From: an uncultured Kiritimatiellota bacterium
GTDB lineage: Bacteria; Verrucomicrobiota; Kiritimatiellia; RFP12; UBA1067
NCBI GenBank assembly: GCA_934675625.1
Contig: CAKURH010000005.1
Coordinates: forward strand, 1 to 64,000
Length of the DNA: 64,000 nucleotides
Direction of reading: 5' to 3'
Part shown: in pieces, positions 52,578 to 61,900 of the stretch
Layout: each line of letters begins with the position of its first letter
Numbering within the stretch: position 1 is the first letter of the stretch
Notes under the pieces: generated by a model
The model's database searches: none
What the model was told of the DNA's origin: nothing
Seen by the model: only the letters and a program-made list of their open reading frames with translations
Translations under genes and position numbers: made by a program

Positions 52578-53678
52578 ATGATGATTGCCCGACATGTCCG
52601 CAGGCTCGCGGCGTACGTCCCCGGCGAACAGCCGAAGGCGACGGACGTCGTCAAGCTCAACACGAACGAGAACCCCTACCCGCCCTCGCCGGCGTGCGCG
52701 AAGGTCTTGAAGGCGTTTGACCTCGACCGCCTCCGCCGCTACCCCGACCCCGTGTTCGCCGACCTCCGCGACGCGCTCGCGCAGCTGAACGGCACGACGC
52801 CCGACCGCGTCTTCGTCGGCAATGGATCGGACGAGATTCTCGCCCTCGCCGCCAAGGCGTTCGTCGAGGACGACGAGGCAATCGGCTCGCTCGATCCGAG
52901 CTACTCGCTCTACAAGACCCTCGCGGCAATCCGAAACGTGAAATGGGCTGGCCTTGAAGGCTCAAGCCCCTCTTGTCCCACGTCCCTCGCGTCCCAGGCC
53001 GCGCACCTTCCGCCGAACGTTTCGCTCTTCCTCCTGACGAACCCGAACGCGCCGACGGGCGAGTTCCGCGCGCCGGACGCGATTGCGGCGTTTGCGAAGA
53101 AGTTTCATGGCGTCGTTCTCGTCGACGAGGCGTACGCCGACTTCGCGCGCGGCAACTGCATGGCCCTCGCGACCGCGCCCCGGAACCGCAACGTCCTCGT
53201 GATGCGCACGTTCTCGAAGAGCTATTCGCTCGCGGGGCTCCGCGTCGGCTACTGCATCGGCCCGAAGCCGCTCATCGCCGCGCTCTACAAGATCAAGGAC
53301 TCGTACAACGTCGACGCCGTCGCCCAGGCCGTCGCCCTCGCCGCCGTGAAGGATCAGGCGTGGATGAAGGCGAACGTCGCGAAGGTCGTGAAGACGCGCA
53401 CGTGGTTCGCGAAGGAACTCGCCGCGCGCGGCTGGGACGTCATACCGTCCGAATCGAACTTCGTCTTCGCGAAGCCGCCGCGTCCGCAGAAGGCCGCCAC
53501 GCTCTTCGCCGCGCTGAAGGCGAAGAACGTCTTCGTGCGCTACTTCAAGGGCCCGAAGACGGGCGACCGCCTACGCATCACCATCGGAACCGACGCCGAG
53601 ATGAAGCGACTGCTGAAGGAAATTGACAACCGACAAAAGACAATCGACAAAGCCAATGAACCCAATCTCAGCAAATGA
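52578..53678 (+). CDS. hisC: Histidinol-phosphate aminotransferase
   Basis: The 366-aa PLP enzyme of fold type I has LNTNENPYPPSP, GNGSDEIL, LTNPNAPTGE, VDEAYADFA and the PLP-lysine motif TFSKSYSLAGLRVGY. It transaminates imidazole-acetol phosphate in histidine synthesis. The start at 52578 lies 9 nt from TATAAT. The 3' end contains degenerate GACAA repeats (about 53627-53655) and overlaps the next gene by 23 bp. No other his genes are here; a broader aromatic aminotransferase role is possible. Confidence 0.88.
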   Translation: MMIARHVRRLAAYVPGEQPKATDVVKLNTNENPYPPSPACAKVLKAFDLDRLRRYPDPVFADLRDALAQLNGTTPDRVFVGNGSDEILALAAKAFVEDDEAIGSLDPSYSLYKTLAAIRNVKWAGLEGSSPSCPTSLASQAAHLPPNVSLFLLTNPNAPTGEFRAPDAIAAFAKKFHGVVLVDEAYADFARGNCMALATAPRNRNVLVMRTFSKSYSLAGLRVGYCIGPKPLIAALYKIKDSYNVDAVAQAVALAAVKDQAWMKANVAKVVKTRTWFAKELAARGWDVIPSESNFVFAKPPRPQKAATLFAALKAKNVFVRYFKGPKTGDRLRITIGTDAEMKRLLKEIDNRQKTIDKANEPNLSK

Positions 53679-54957
53679 CTACCTGCCGCGCGCCGAACTC
53701 CAGGCGCGCCAGCTCGCGAAGCTCCAGAAGCTCATCCCCTACGAATACGAGCGCGTCGCGCTCTTCCGCCGCCGCTGCGACGAGAAAGGCGTGAAGCCCC
53801 GCGACCTCGTCACGCTCGCCGACCTCGCGAAGTTCCCCTTCATGAAGAAGACGGATCTCCGCGACGAGTATCCGCTCGGCCTCACCGCCGCGCCGATGAA
53901 GGAGATCGTCCGCTTCCACTGCTCGTCGGGCACGACCGGCAAGCCCATCTGCATCCCGAACACGAAGAACGACATCGCCGTCTGGGCGGACGCGGCGGCG
54001 CGCTGCCTCGTCATGTTCGGCCTCTCCGACGAGGACGTCCTGCAGGTCAGCTACGGCTACGGGCTCTTCACCGGCGGCCTCGGCCTCCACTACGGCGGCG
54101 AGACGCTCGGCTGCGCGGTGCTCCCGACCTCGGCCGGCAACACCGAGAAGCAGCTCATGCTCATGAAGGACCTCGGCTCGACCGCCATCGCCTGCACGCC
54201 GAGCTACTTCCTGCACATCATCGAGATCGCCCGCAAGCTCGGCATCGACTTCCGCCGCGACACGCGGCTGCGCCACGGCATCTTCGGCGCCGAGCCATGG
54301 ACGGACGAGATGCGCGCGAAGATCGAGGAGGCGACGGGCATCGTCGCGCACGACATCTACGGCCTCACCGAGATCTCCGGGCCCGGCGTCGCCGGCTCGT
54401 GCGGACACTGCCGGGGCCTCCACATCTTCGAGGACCACTACTACCCGGAGGTCATCGACCCCGAGACGCTGGAGGTCCTGCCGGACGGCACGGAGGGCGA
54501 GCTCGTCTTCACGACGCTCGACCGCTTCGGCACGCCCATGATCCGCTACCGCACACGCGACCTGACGACGCTCCACGCCGAGACGTGCGCGTGCGGCCGC
54601 ACCATCCGTTGGATGGACCGCATCAAGGCGCGGTCGGACGACATGCTGATCGTCCACGGCGTGAACCTCTTCCCGAGCCAGGTCGAGACCGCCCTTCTCT
54701 CCGTGGCCGAGGTCGAGCCGCACTACCAGATCCTGCTCACGCCGACAGAGACGCTGGACCTCTTCGAGATCAAGGTCGAGCTGAAGCCGGAGGCATTCTC
54801 GGACAACATCCGCGAGATCGAGGCCCTGCGCAAGAAGGTCTTCGCCGCCGTCAAGCAGATCATCGGCCTCTCGCCGAAGATCACGCTCGTCGAGCCCGGC
54901 TCCCTGCCGCGCAGCGAAGGCAAGATCAAGCGCGTGATCGATTTAAGGAAAAAGTAA
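53656..54957 (+). CDS. Phenylacetate-CoA ligase-like enzyme
   Basis: The 433-aa ANL-family protein shows the PaaK pattern: RFHCSSGTTGKPICI (P-loop), IYGLTEISGPGVA, FGTPMIRYRTRDLT, and C-terminal KIKRVIDLRKK. It activates an aryl or other acid as CoA thioester. PaaK-like enzymes are common in gut anaerobes, where phenylacetate or indoleacetate from amino acid breakdown may be the substrate. It overlaps hisC and precedes a sensor kinase on the same strand. Substrate is inferred only from family. Confidence 0.88.
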   Translation: MNPISANDYLPRAELQARQLAKLQKLIPYEYERVALFRRRCDEKGVKPRDLVTLADLAKFPFMKKTDLRDEYPLGLTAAPMKEIVRFHCSSGTTGKPICIPNTKNDIAVWADAAARCLVMFGLSDEDVLQVSYGYGLFTGGLGLHYGGETLGCAVLPTSAGNTEKQLMLMKDLGSTAIACTPSYFLHIIEIARKLGIDFRRDTRLRHGIFGAEPWTDEMRAKIEEATGIVAHDIYGLTEISGPGVAGSCGHCRGLHIFEDHYYPEVIDPETLEVLPDGTEGELVFTTLDRFGTPMIRYRTRDLTTLHAETCACGRTIRWMDRIKARSDDMLIVHGVNLFPSQVETALLSVAEVEPHYQILLTPTETLDLFEIKVELKPEAFSDNIREIEALRKKVFAAVKQIIGLSPKITLVEPGSLPRSEGKIKRVIDLRKK

Positions 54958-54977
54958 AAAGGAAGAGGGAAGAAGTT

Positions 54978-56033
54978 ATGAAGGACTTCTTTCGCGGCGT
55001 TCGTCGGCACATCGGCAAGCTGGATGCGGGGCATCTGCGCGAGCAGTATCTCCTCATGTCGAAGGAGCTCGAATCCGTCGACACGCTGCTGGACGCAATC
55101 GACCGCGGCATCGTCGTCCTCGACGAGACCGGCGTCGTGACGCGCTTCAACCCGGCGGCGGAGACCCTGCTCGGCGCCGACCCCGCCGACGCACTCCGCG
55201 CGCTCGACATTCCCCTCGGCGTCGGCTCGAAGCGCGAAATCGCCGTCTCCTACCCGGAACGCCGCGCGCTGGAGCTCCAGACGATTCCGCTGCAGTCCGG
55301 CACGATCGTCTACATCCGCGACATCACGGCCGAGAAGGCCCGCACCGAAGAGGAGCTGCGCGCGGGCGCGACGAAGGCCGTGCAGGATCTCGCCGCCGGC
55401 GTCGCCCACGAGATCGGCAACCCGCTGAACGCGATCTCGCTTTCGCTCCAGCTCATCGAGCGCGACCCGACGGACAAGGAGACGATCCAGACCTGCATGC
55501 AGCAGGTCAAGCGGCTCGACGGCATCATCCGCGACTTCCTCGCCGCGCTCCGTCCGCACCGCCCGAACCTCCGGCCCGGCTCGCCGGTCGAGCCGCTTAA
55601 GCGCTGCCTCGACACGCTGCGCGAGCAGTTCGTCGAACGCAAGATCCGCGTCACGCTCAACGTGCCCGCCGCCCTGCCGGCGGTCGCGCTCGACGCGAAC
55701 CAGATCGAGCAGGTCTTCTTCAACCTCATCAAGAACGCGCTGGAGGCGATGAAGGACGGCGGCGCGATCACGATCACCCTGTCGGCGGACGACGAGACAG
55801 TCGCCGTCGCGTTTCGCGACACGGGCCTCGGCATGTCGGCCGAGCAGCTGGCGCACCTCTTCGAGCCCTACCGCACGACGAAGGAGAAAGGCACGGGCCT
55901 CGGGCTCATGATCTCGAAGCGCATCGTGCGCGACCACGGCGGCACGATCGACGCGGTATCGGCCCCCGGCGAGGGGACGACGTTCACCGTGCGCCTGCCG
56001 CGCCTCGAAAAGCGCGTGCGCGAACTTGGATAG
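54978..56033 (+). CDS. PAS-domain sensor histidine kinase (NtrB-like)
   Basis: The 351-aa cytoplasmic protein has a PAS domain (about residues 35-125; GIVVLDETGVVTRFNPAAETLLG), the HisKA H-box GVAHEIGNPLNAI (His near residue 145), and an HATPase with NLIKNALEAM, DTGLGM and GTGLGLMISKRIV. No transmembrane segment is visible. A purine-rich GGAAGAGGGAAGAAG run precedes the ATG. No response regulator is adjacent. It overlaps the convergent GH39-type gene by 50 bp at its 3' end. Confidence 0.92.
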   Translation: MKDFFRGVRRHIGKLDAGHLREQYLLMSKELESVDTLLDAIDRGIVVLDETGVVTRFNPAAETLLGADPADALRALDIPLGVGSKREIAVSYPERRALELQTIPLQSGTIVYIRDITAEKARTEEELRAGATKAVQDLAAGVAHEIGNPLNAISLSLQLIERDPTDKETIQTCMQQVKRLDGIIRDFLAALRPHRPNLRPGSPVEPLKRCLDTLREQFVERKIRVTLNVPAALPAVALDANQIEQVFFNLIKNALEAMKDGGAITITLSADDETVAVAFRDTGLGMSAEQLAHLFEPYRTTKEKGTGLGLMISKRIVRDHGGTIDAVSAPGEGTTFTVRLPRLEKRVRELG

Positions 56034-58977
56034 GCAAGAGGCGGGCAGCGCGTGCGGCGACCGTTCCGTCGACGAGGACGAACAGCCCCGTGCCGAGGCC
56101 ATAGCGTGTGCCGTCGCGATCCCAGATGACCGAAAGGTCGTGCCCGCGCCAGCGGACGCCCTCGACGCGCAGATACGCCCACGCCGGCGGGAACAGCGGC
56201 GCGACGACGAACGAACCGTCCCGCTGCGGACGGATGCCGACCAGTTCGCCCAGCACAAGGTCGCAGAAGGTCGAATGGTTGTAGTCCTTGCCGCGCTCCG
56301 GGATGCGGTTCCTTGGGTCGCGCGCGAGCATCGTGCGCGAAATCCAGTCGCCCGTGTCGGGATTCTGCACTTCGTCAATCCACGGCAAAATGCGCCCGTC
56401 GCCCGTGCGGCGCACGTGGGCGGCGGCGTAGCGGCGAAGCGCCGCGGTGAAGTCCGCCGCCGTCAAGGCCCCCGCCGTGCCGACGCGCAGCGCCTCGCCG
56501 AGCGCCGAGAGCGCAATCGAGGTCGCGTACGGCCACGACGGGCCGTTCCACTGGCAGGGATGGCCCGCATAGGAAATCGCGAAGCCGGGTGTGCGCCGTT
56601 CGGGGAACGTGAGCCCCCACGGCGCGGCGAATCCGTCCGAATCGGCGAACGGTTTCCACGCGGCTTCGTAGCCCTTCAGGTCGAGGCCGAAGTACCACGG
56701 CGCATAGCCGTGCAGCTCCTTCACCGTGCCGCGCACGCCATTCGTCGCGACCGTCATGAAGAAGCTCCGTTCCGCATCCCACAGCCGCGCCTTGACCGCC
56801 GCCGCCAACGCCGCCGCCTTCGCCGTAAACCGCACCGCCGTGTCCGCGTCGTCCGCTTCTGTCGCAAGCGCGGCAATCGCCCGCGCCTCGCCGCACATCG
56901 CCGCATTCACGAGCGGACGCGCCCCGTCGCCCGCGAGCGCGAGTTCGGATCCCTCGTAGTTGCACGTCGTCTCGAAGAGTCCGTCCTTCAGTCCCATCGG
57001 GAACGTGCCCGTGCCGGGGAAGACGCGGCAGTTCCAACCCTTCTCCCACGTCTCGTAGTTCCGCACGAGCGCCGTCAGGTGATTCGTCGCATGCGCGATG
57101 TCCCCTTCCATTTCGGCGAGCTTCAGCACGGAGTCGGCAATCCAGTTGACATACGCGCCCGGCCCGTTCAGGCGACCGCCGTCCTTCGGACGCAGCCAGA
57201 ACGCCGCGTAGTCTTTGAGCGGCGTGCGGTCGCGCAGCCAGCGGCCTTCGCGAAAGTGATGGCCGAGTGCGCAGCTGATCGTGTTGTACCGCCCCGCCCA
57301 GCCGACATTCGGAAGGAACTCCGTGACGACCCACCCCTCCGGCGTGTGGCGCAGGTGCTTGCGGTAGGTCCACCAGCGGAAGTAGTAGGTTCGTTCGATG
57401 TCCGCGTCGGGGCACTCGAAGCGCGGCGCGTTCTTCAGGAGAAACGCCTCCGCCGCCGCGTTCGGAATGGTGTTCGTGTAGCATTCGTCATCCGCCGCAT
57501 TGAACGCCCGCACGTAGTCCGCAAGTTTCGCGTCCAGAGCGGGTCGTTTGTTTTCCGGCTCGATTTCGATGAACGCGAATGACGCCGGGGCGAGGCGCAA
57601 GACGAGCGAACCGTCCGCCGCGATCTCGCACGGCACTTCGGTGTAAAGGAGGTCGTCATCGACCACGTGGACGCGTGCCGTGCGGAGCGGACGCCCCTTG
57701 ACCGAGACGCGCACGTCCTTTTCCGTACGATGCCAGTTGCCGTTCTCGTCATAGCGCGTGACGAGCAGGGCGAGGTCGCCCTTCGCGCCCTTCGCCGCCG
57801 TCGCGTAGGCATCGGACGATCCGACTACGGTCGTCCTCACTTGCGTACCGAGCGCGGCGAGCCGCCCCCACGCGAACAGGGCGAAGTAGGGCGCACGCGG
57901 CTGGCCGCCGTAGAGCGAGAAGAGCCCGTTGTAGACCGTGCCTGGACTTGCGTCGTAGTACATGAGCATGTCCACGCGGTCGTCCTGCATCGCGCTCATG
58001 ATCGCCGCGACCAGGGCCGCGCCGCGCGGCGAACCCATGAACGGCCCGAGCTCTCGGCGGTCGTTCGTCCAGTGCGGCGTGGCATTCCATTCGTCAAGGA
58101 TCGATTCCGTCTGCCTGTAGCCGGCTTCGTCCAGCGCCTCCCGCACCCAACGGGCGCGCGTGCGGATGTCACTCGTCGGGCCGATCTTGCTCGTGTAGCA
58201 GTGCCACGAGAAGAAGTCCATCGGCACGCGGCGGCGCGCCATCTCGCGAATGAACCGCCGTCCCCAGTCCTCGCGGTAGGCAAGCGCCGGGCCGCCGATC
58301 TTCAGGTGGGGGAACGCCGCCTTCAGGTGCTTCGCGGCAATTTCATGGAAGTCGAAGTATTCCGCTTCCGTGCCGCCCCAGCACCGCTTGTCCGCCGCGT
58401 CGTCCGCATCGAGGTCGGCCTCGTTCCAGATCTCCCAGTAACGGACGTCCCAGCGGAAGCCGTCCGCCCAGCCCTCGTTGTAGTGGCGAATGATGCGTTC
58501 GCAGATTCGCGCCCATTTCGCGAAGTCCTTGGGCGGACGCGTCCCGTATTTCCGCGCCTGATGCTCAATGCTCGCGCCGAGGCGATAGAATATCTCGCTC
58601 CCGGCGGCGCGAATCTCGCCGAGATACCTGTCGGTGCAGGCGAAGTCGTAGTTCGCGGGATCCGTCTCGTCCGCGTCGAAGTTCGGGAATACGACGTGGA
58701 CGTCCACCGTATGGGGGCCGCCGTAAGCGTCGGAGAAGTTCGCGTCATGCGTGCGGGCGAACGGAATGCGCGCCCCCTTGAACCAGCGGAACGAACCGTC
58801 CGCACCCCTCGTCGGGCCGTTGTTCACGGCGTTCATCGGCTTGATCGGTCCGACTTCCGCCGCCGCATCGACGCTCACGCCGATTGCGCCCGCCGGCACG
58901 TCAAACGAGACAGCCGCCGGATTCGTGCCTTGCGCGGAAACGGTCGCGGCGAAAAGAAGCGAAGAAAGAATCATCAT
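55984..58977 (-). CDS. GH39-like / GH63-like two-module glycosidase, secreted
   Basis: The 997-aa protein has a short signal peptide and an N-terminal GH39-type barrel: GPIKPMNAVNNGP, acid/base RYWEIWNEADL (near residue 180), nucleophile region ESILDEWNATPHW (near 293) and DMLMYYDASPGTVYNGLF. A beta linker follows. The C-terminal (alpha/alpha)6 part (about 520-960) resembles GH63/mannosylglycerate-hydrolase modules (SWPYATSIAL, KDYNHSTFCDLVLGELVGI). GH39 includes beta-xylosidases, iduronidases and arabinosidases. The GH63-like module recalls the left-edge GH106 fusion. It is last in the right-end operon. Confidence 0.82.
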   Translation of the reverse strand: MMILSSLLFAATVSAQGTNPAAVSFDVPAGAIGVSVDAAAEVGPIKPMNAVNNGPTRGADGSFRWFKGARIPFARTHDANFSDAYGGPHTVDVHVVFPNFDADETDPANYDFACTDRYLGEIRAAGSEIFYRLGASIEHQARKYGTRPPKDFAKWARICERIIRHYNEGWADGFRWDVRYWEIWNEADLDADDAADKRCWGGTEAEYFDFHEIAAKHLKAAFPHLKIGGPALAYREDWGRRFIREMARRRVPMDFFSWHCYTSKIGPTSDIRTRARWVREALDEAGYRQTESILDEWNATPHWTNDRRELGPFMGSPRGAALVAAIMSAMQDDRVDMLMYYDASPGTVYNGLFSLYGGQPRAPYFALFAWGRLAALGTQVRTTVVGSSDAYATAAKGAKGDLALLVTRYDENGNWHRTEKDVRVSVKGRPLRTARVHVVDDDLLYTEVPCEIAADGSLVLRLAPASFAFIEIEPENKRPALDAKLADYVRAFNAADDECYTNTIPNAAAEAFLLKNAPRFECPDADIERTYYFRWWTYRKHLRHTPEGWVVTEFLPNVGWAGRYNTISCALGHHFREGRWLRDRTPLKDYAAFWLRPKDGGRLNGPGAYVNWIADSVLKLAEMEGDIAHATNHLTALVRNYETWEKGWNCRVFPGTGTFPMGLKDGLFETTCNYEGSELALAGDGARPLVNAAMCGEARAIAALATEADDADTAVRFTAKAAALAAAVKARLWDAERSFFMTVATNGVRGTVKELHGYAPWYFGLDLKGYEAAWKPFADSDGFAAPWGLTFPERRTPGFAISYAGHPCQWNGPSWPYATSIALSALGEALRVGTAGALTAADFTAALRRYAAAHVRRTGDGRILPWIDEVQNPDTGDWISRTMLARDPRNRIPERGKDYNHSTFCDLVLGELVGIRPQRDGSFVVAPLFPPAWAYLRVEGVRWRGHDLSVIWDRDGTRYGLGTGLFVLVDGTVAARAARLLPIQVRARAFRGAAGAR

Positions 58978-58988
58978 GTCAAACGCCT

Positions 58989-61900
58989 TTAGAAGTCAAT
59001 CCAGTCATGGTGAAGATAGCCGTCCGCGCCAAGACCGTCGTTCTCGTAGACGAGCGTCCGTGCGGCCACGCCACCTCCGGACGGCAGGCGAATCTCAGCG
59101 CGGTAGCGCGTGTGCGTTCCCTCCCGTCCGAGACGCGTCGCCCACGTGCGGCGCACGTTGCCGTCCGAATCGCGGATCTCGACGGCCGCCGAATCGCCGT
59201 CCTCCGCCCCGAACGCCGCGCGCGGCGCGGCGTCAATGTCGTCCGTCACGTCAATGTCCACGGCCAACGAATCGCCGGCGCGCGCATAGCGAATGACGGC
59301 GGAGAGGTCGTTCGCGTCCTTCCAAAGCCGCACGACGGACGCAGGGTCGGGGTCGGCCTCGTAGTACTGGCGCATCGCCCCGACCGTGTCAAGCGTGACC
59401 GTGACGGGCGCGTGCGAGACCGTCTTCGGCGCACGCGGACGGCGGGCGGAAGCCGTCGCATCCGCCATCTCGGCCCCTTCCAGCGCCAGTGCCGTCGGCA
59501 GGACGCCCGGCGTCCAGACAACCGTACCATCCGCAACCGGCAGCACACGGCGGTTGCCCATGAGATCAACGGTCTCGGCGCGCGCCGCATCGGTCTTCAC
59601 GCGCACCGGCTCGACGGCGACATCGAGACCGTCCCAACCGAAGAGGACGATGCGCCGCTGCGCCGCGCCCGCCGGACTCCTGACGCGGAACGCGAACCGT
59701 GCCGCGCCGTCGTGGTCGTTCCCCTCCTCGAAGAGAATGCCGTCGGCGACCAGGCCCTCCGCCAGCGCGGTCAGCGCGGAGAACGCCGCATAGCCCGCGC
59801 GGGGATGCCAGTCGGCCGTCATCAGCCCGTAGGCGCTTTCGACGCCCGCAGCGTCCCACCCCGTCGCGCGCAGGTTGTACCAAATGTAGTCCGTCGAACC
59901 GTGCGCCCAGGCGTAAAGCGGCTTCTTCCAGACGACCGTCGCGACTTCCTTCTCCAGTCCGCCGTAGCGGGACATCGCCGTCTCGTTCGAGAACCACGGC
60001 ACGGACTCAATCCCCAGCTCCTTCCGCATCCGCTTCAGGTTCGCGACGCGCGGCACGTAGTTGCGGAACGAGCCGTGCAGGTGGACGGCGTGGACGTCAT
60101 AAAGCCCTTTCGCCCGCGACATGAAATCCTCGATGAAGCCCGGCTGAGGGGCGCGTCCCGGCGGGAACTCGGACGAGACCGCACACGCCCAGCCGTTCAC
60201 CGACACGCAGGCATCGGGGCACCCCGCCTTCAGCCCTTCCCAGGCTTCGCGCTGAAGCCGCAACGCCTCGTCAAGTCCGAACACGTTCTTCGGGATGAGA
60301 TCCCATTCGTTGCCGATTTCATAGTAGTCGATCTTCGTGCCGTAGCGCGCGGCGATCCGCTGGCAGTGCCGCCTGAACAGTCCCGGCGCGGGCGGAATGT
60401 CATTCGTGCGGTTGCCGTCCGGCTCGTTGCGGCGTTCGGGCGCGCGCGCCCACCTCGTCGGCTGGTAGACGAGGGAGTCGATGGCGATTCCGTCCGCGCG
60501 CAGCTGCTCGACCCAGCGATCCTGATCCTCCCAGTGCGGCTTGTCGAATCCCTCCCAGTGGATCTGCTCGAACGAGGCGACGTTCGAGCGGAGAATCTTC
60601 GCGCCGCACGCCACGAGCGCCGCGCGCGTCTGCGCGCGCACCCCCTCGTCGTAAGGCGGATAGCTCTCATGCAATCCGATGCGGTAAAACGGCTTCGGGA
60701 GAAACGGCGTCACGACATGCCGGTCAAGGAACGCGAACGCCGTCTCGTGCGCCGCACGCGAGCCGTCCGTCCCCTCAAGATCGCATCGCACGTTCCAGAT
60801 GCCGCGTCCCGGAAGCGGCCACGGCAAGGCAACGCGCGCCGTTTCGCCGGGAGCGGCCTTCACGTCGAACCGCGTCGCGAACGTCCGCCCGAAATAGTCC
60901 TCGCCTCGCACGGCGCCCGTCCACGCAAGCGGCGAATCCGACGGATTGCGCACCGTCAGGAACGGACGCTCGTCGTCGCCGCGCGTGATGTGCAGGGGAT
61001 TGCCCGTGTCGACGTCGATGACCGCCGCATGCGCCGAGTCGGTCGCATGCTCCGCGAAGAGGCCCGTGAGCGCAAGCCGTCGCCGCGTCGGGCCCGAGGA
61101 CAGGGAAATCGTCATTTCCGCAAAGCGGTAGAGCGCATTCGTCACCGCAAATCGCATCTCGTGCGCCAGCGGACAGGAGAACGTCGACCGCGTCCGCCCC
61201 GGAACGTCGGCGAGCACTAGGTCAAAGCGGCCTTCGAGCGGATGCCCGTCGAGGTCGGCCAACCTCACGACGAACGCCCCCGGCCCCTGCACGGGACGCA
61301 ACCCCGGCGAAAGGAACGGACAGGCATCCACGCGAATCGTCCGCGCGTCCGTTTCAAAGACGGCCGTGTCGCGACCCGGCACAGCGGCGACGCGCCTCCA
61401 GGACACGGTCGCGGGCCCGGCGGTCACGCGGAACTTCGTGCCGGAGCAGTCCGTCTCGAACGCCTCTTCGCGCACGGTTATCGCCTGCGGCTCCAGATTC
61501 AGTCGTCCGAGCGCCGGGAAGAACAGCCGCTCGAACGCATCGCGGCGCGCGAGCCAACCCGACTTGCCGCCCGTCCCGACGGCGAACAGCGCCCACGCGC
61601 GCCCGTCGGCCGCCCATATCGCGCCCGGCGCCAGCACAAGCGGCGTCTGCGCATCGACCGTCGTGAAGCGGAAGCTCGCCAGCGCGTGGGCATAGTTCTT
61701 CTGCGCATCGTAACTTGCGCCGAAGTAGTCCGCGAGCGGCGCCGCCGAGAGGGCGCCCGCCCAGGCGCCGTCCGGCGCGACCCATCCCGCCGCCCGCAGC
61801 GGCTTCCAGAGGATCGTCTGATCCCAGCGCTCGTTCTGCGGCTCGGCGACGGACGCGAACGGCGGCACGTGGCGGAAGCTGAGGCTTTCGATCATCACGG

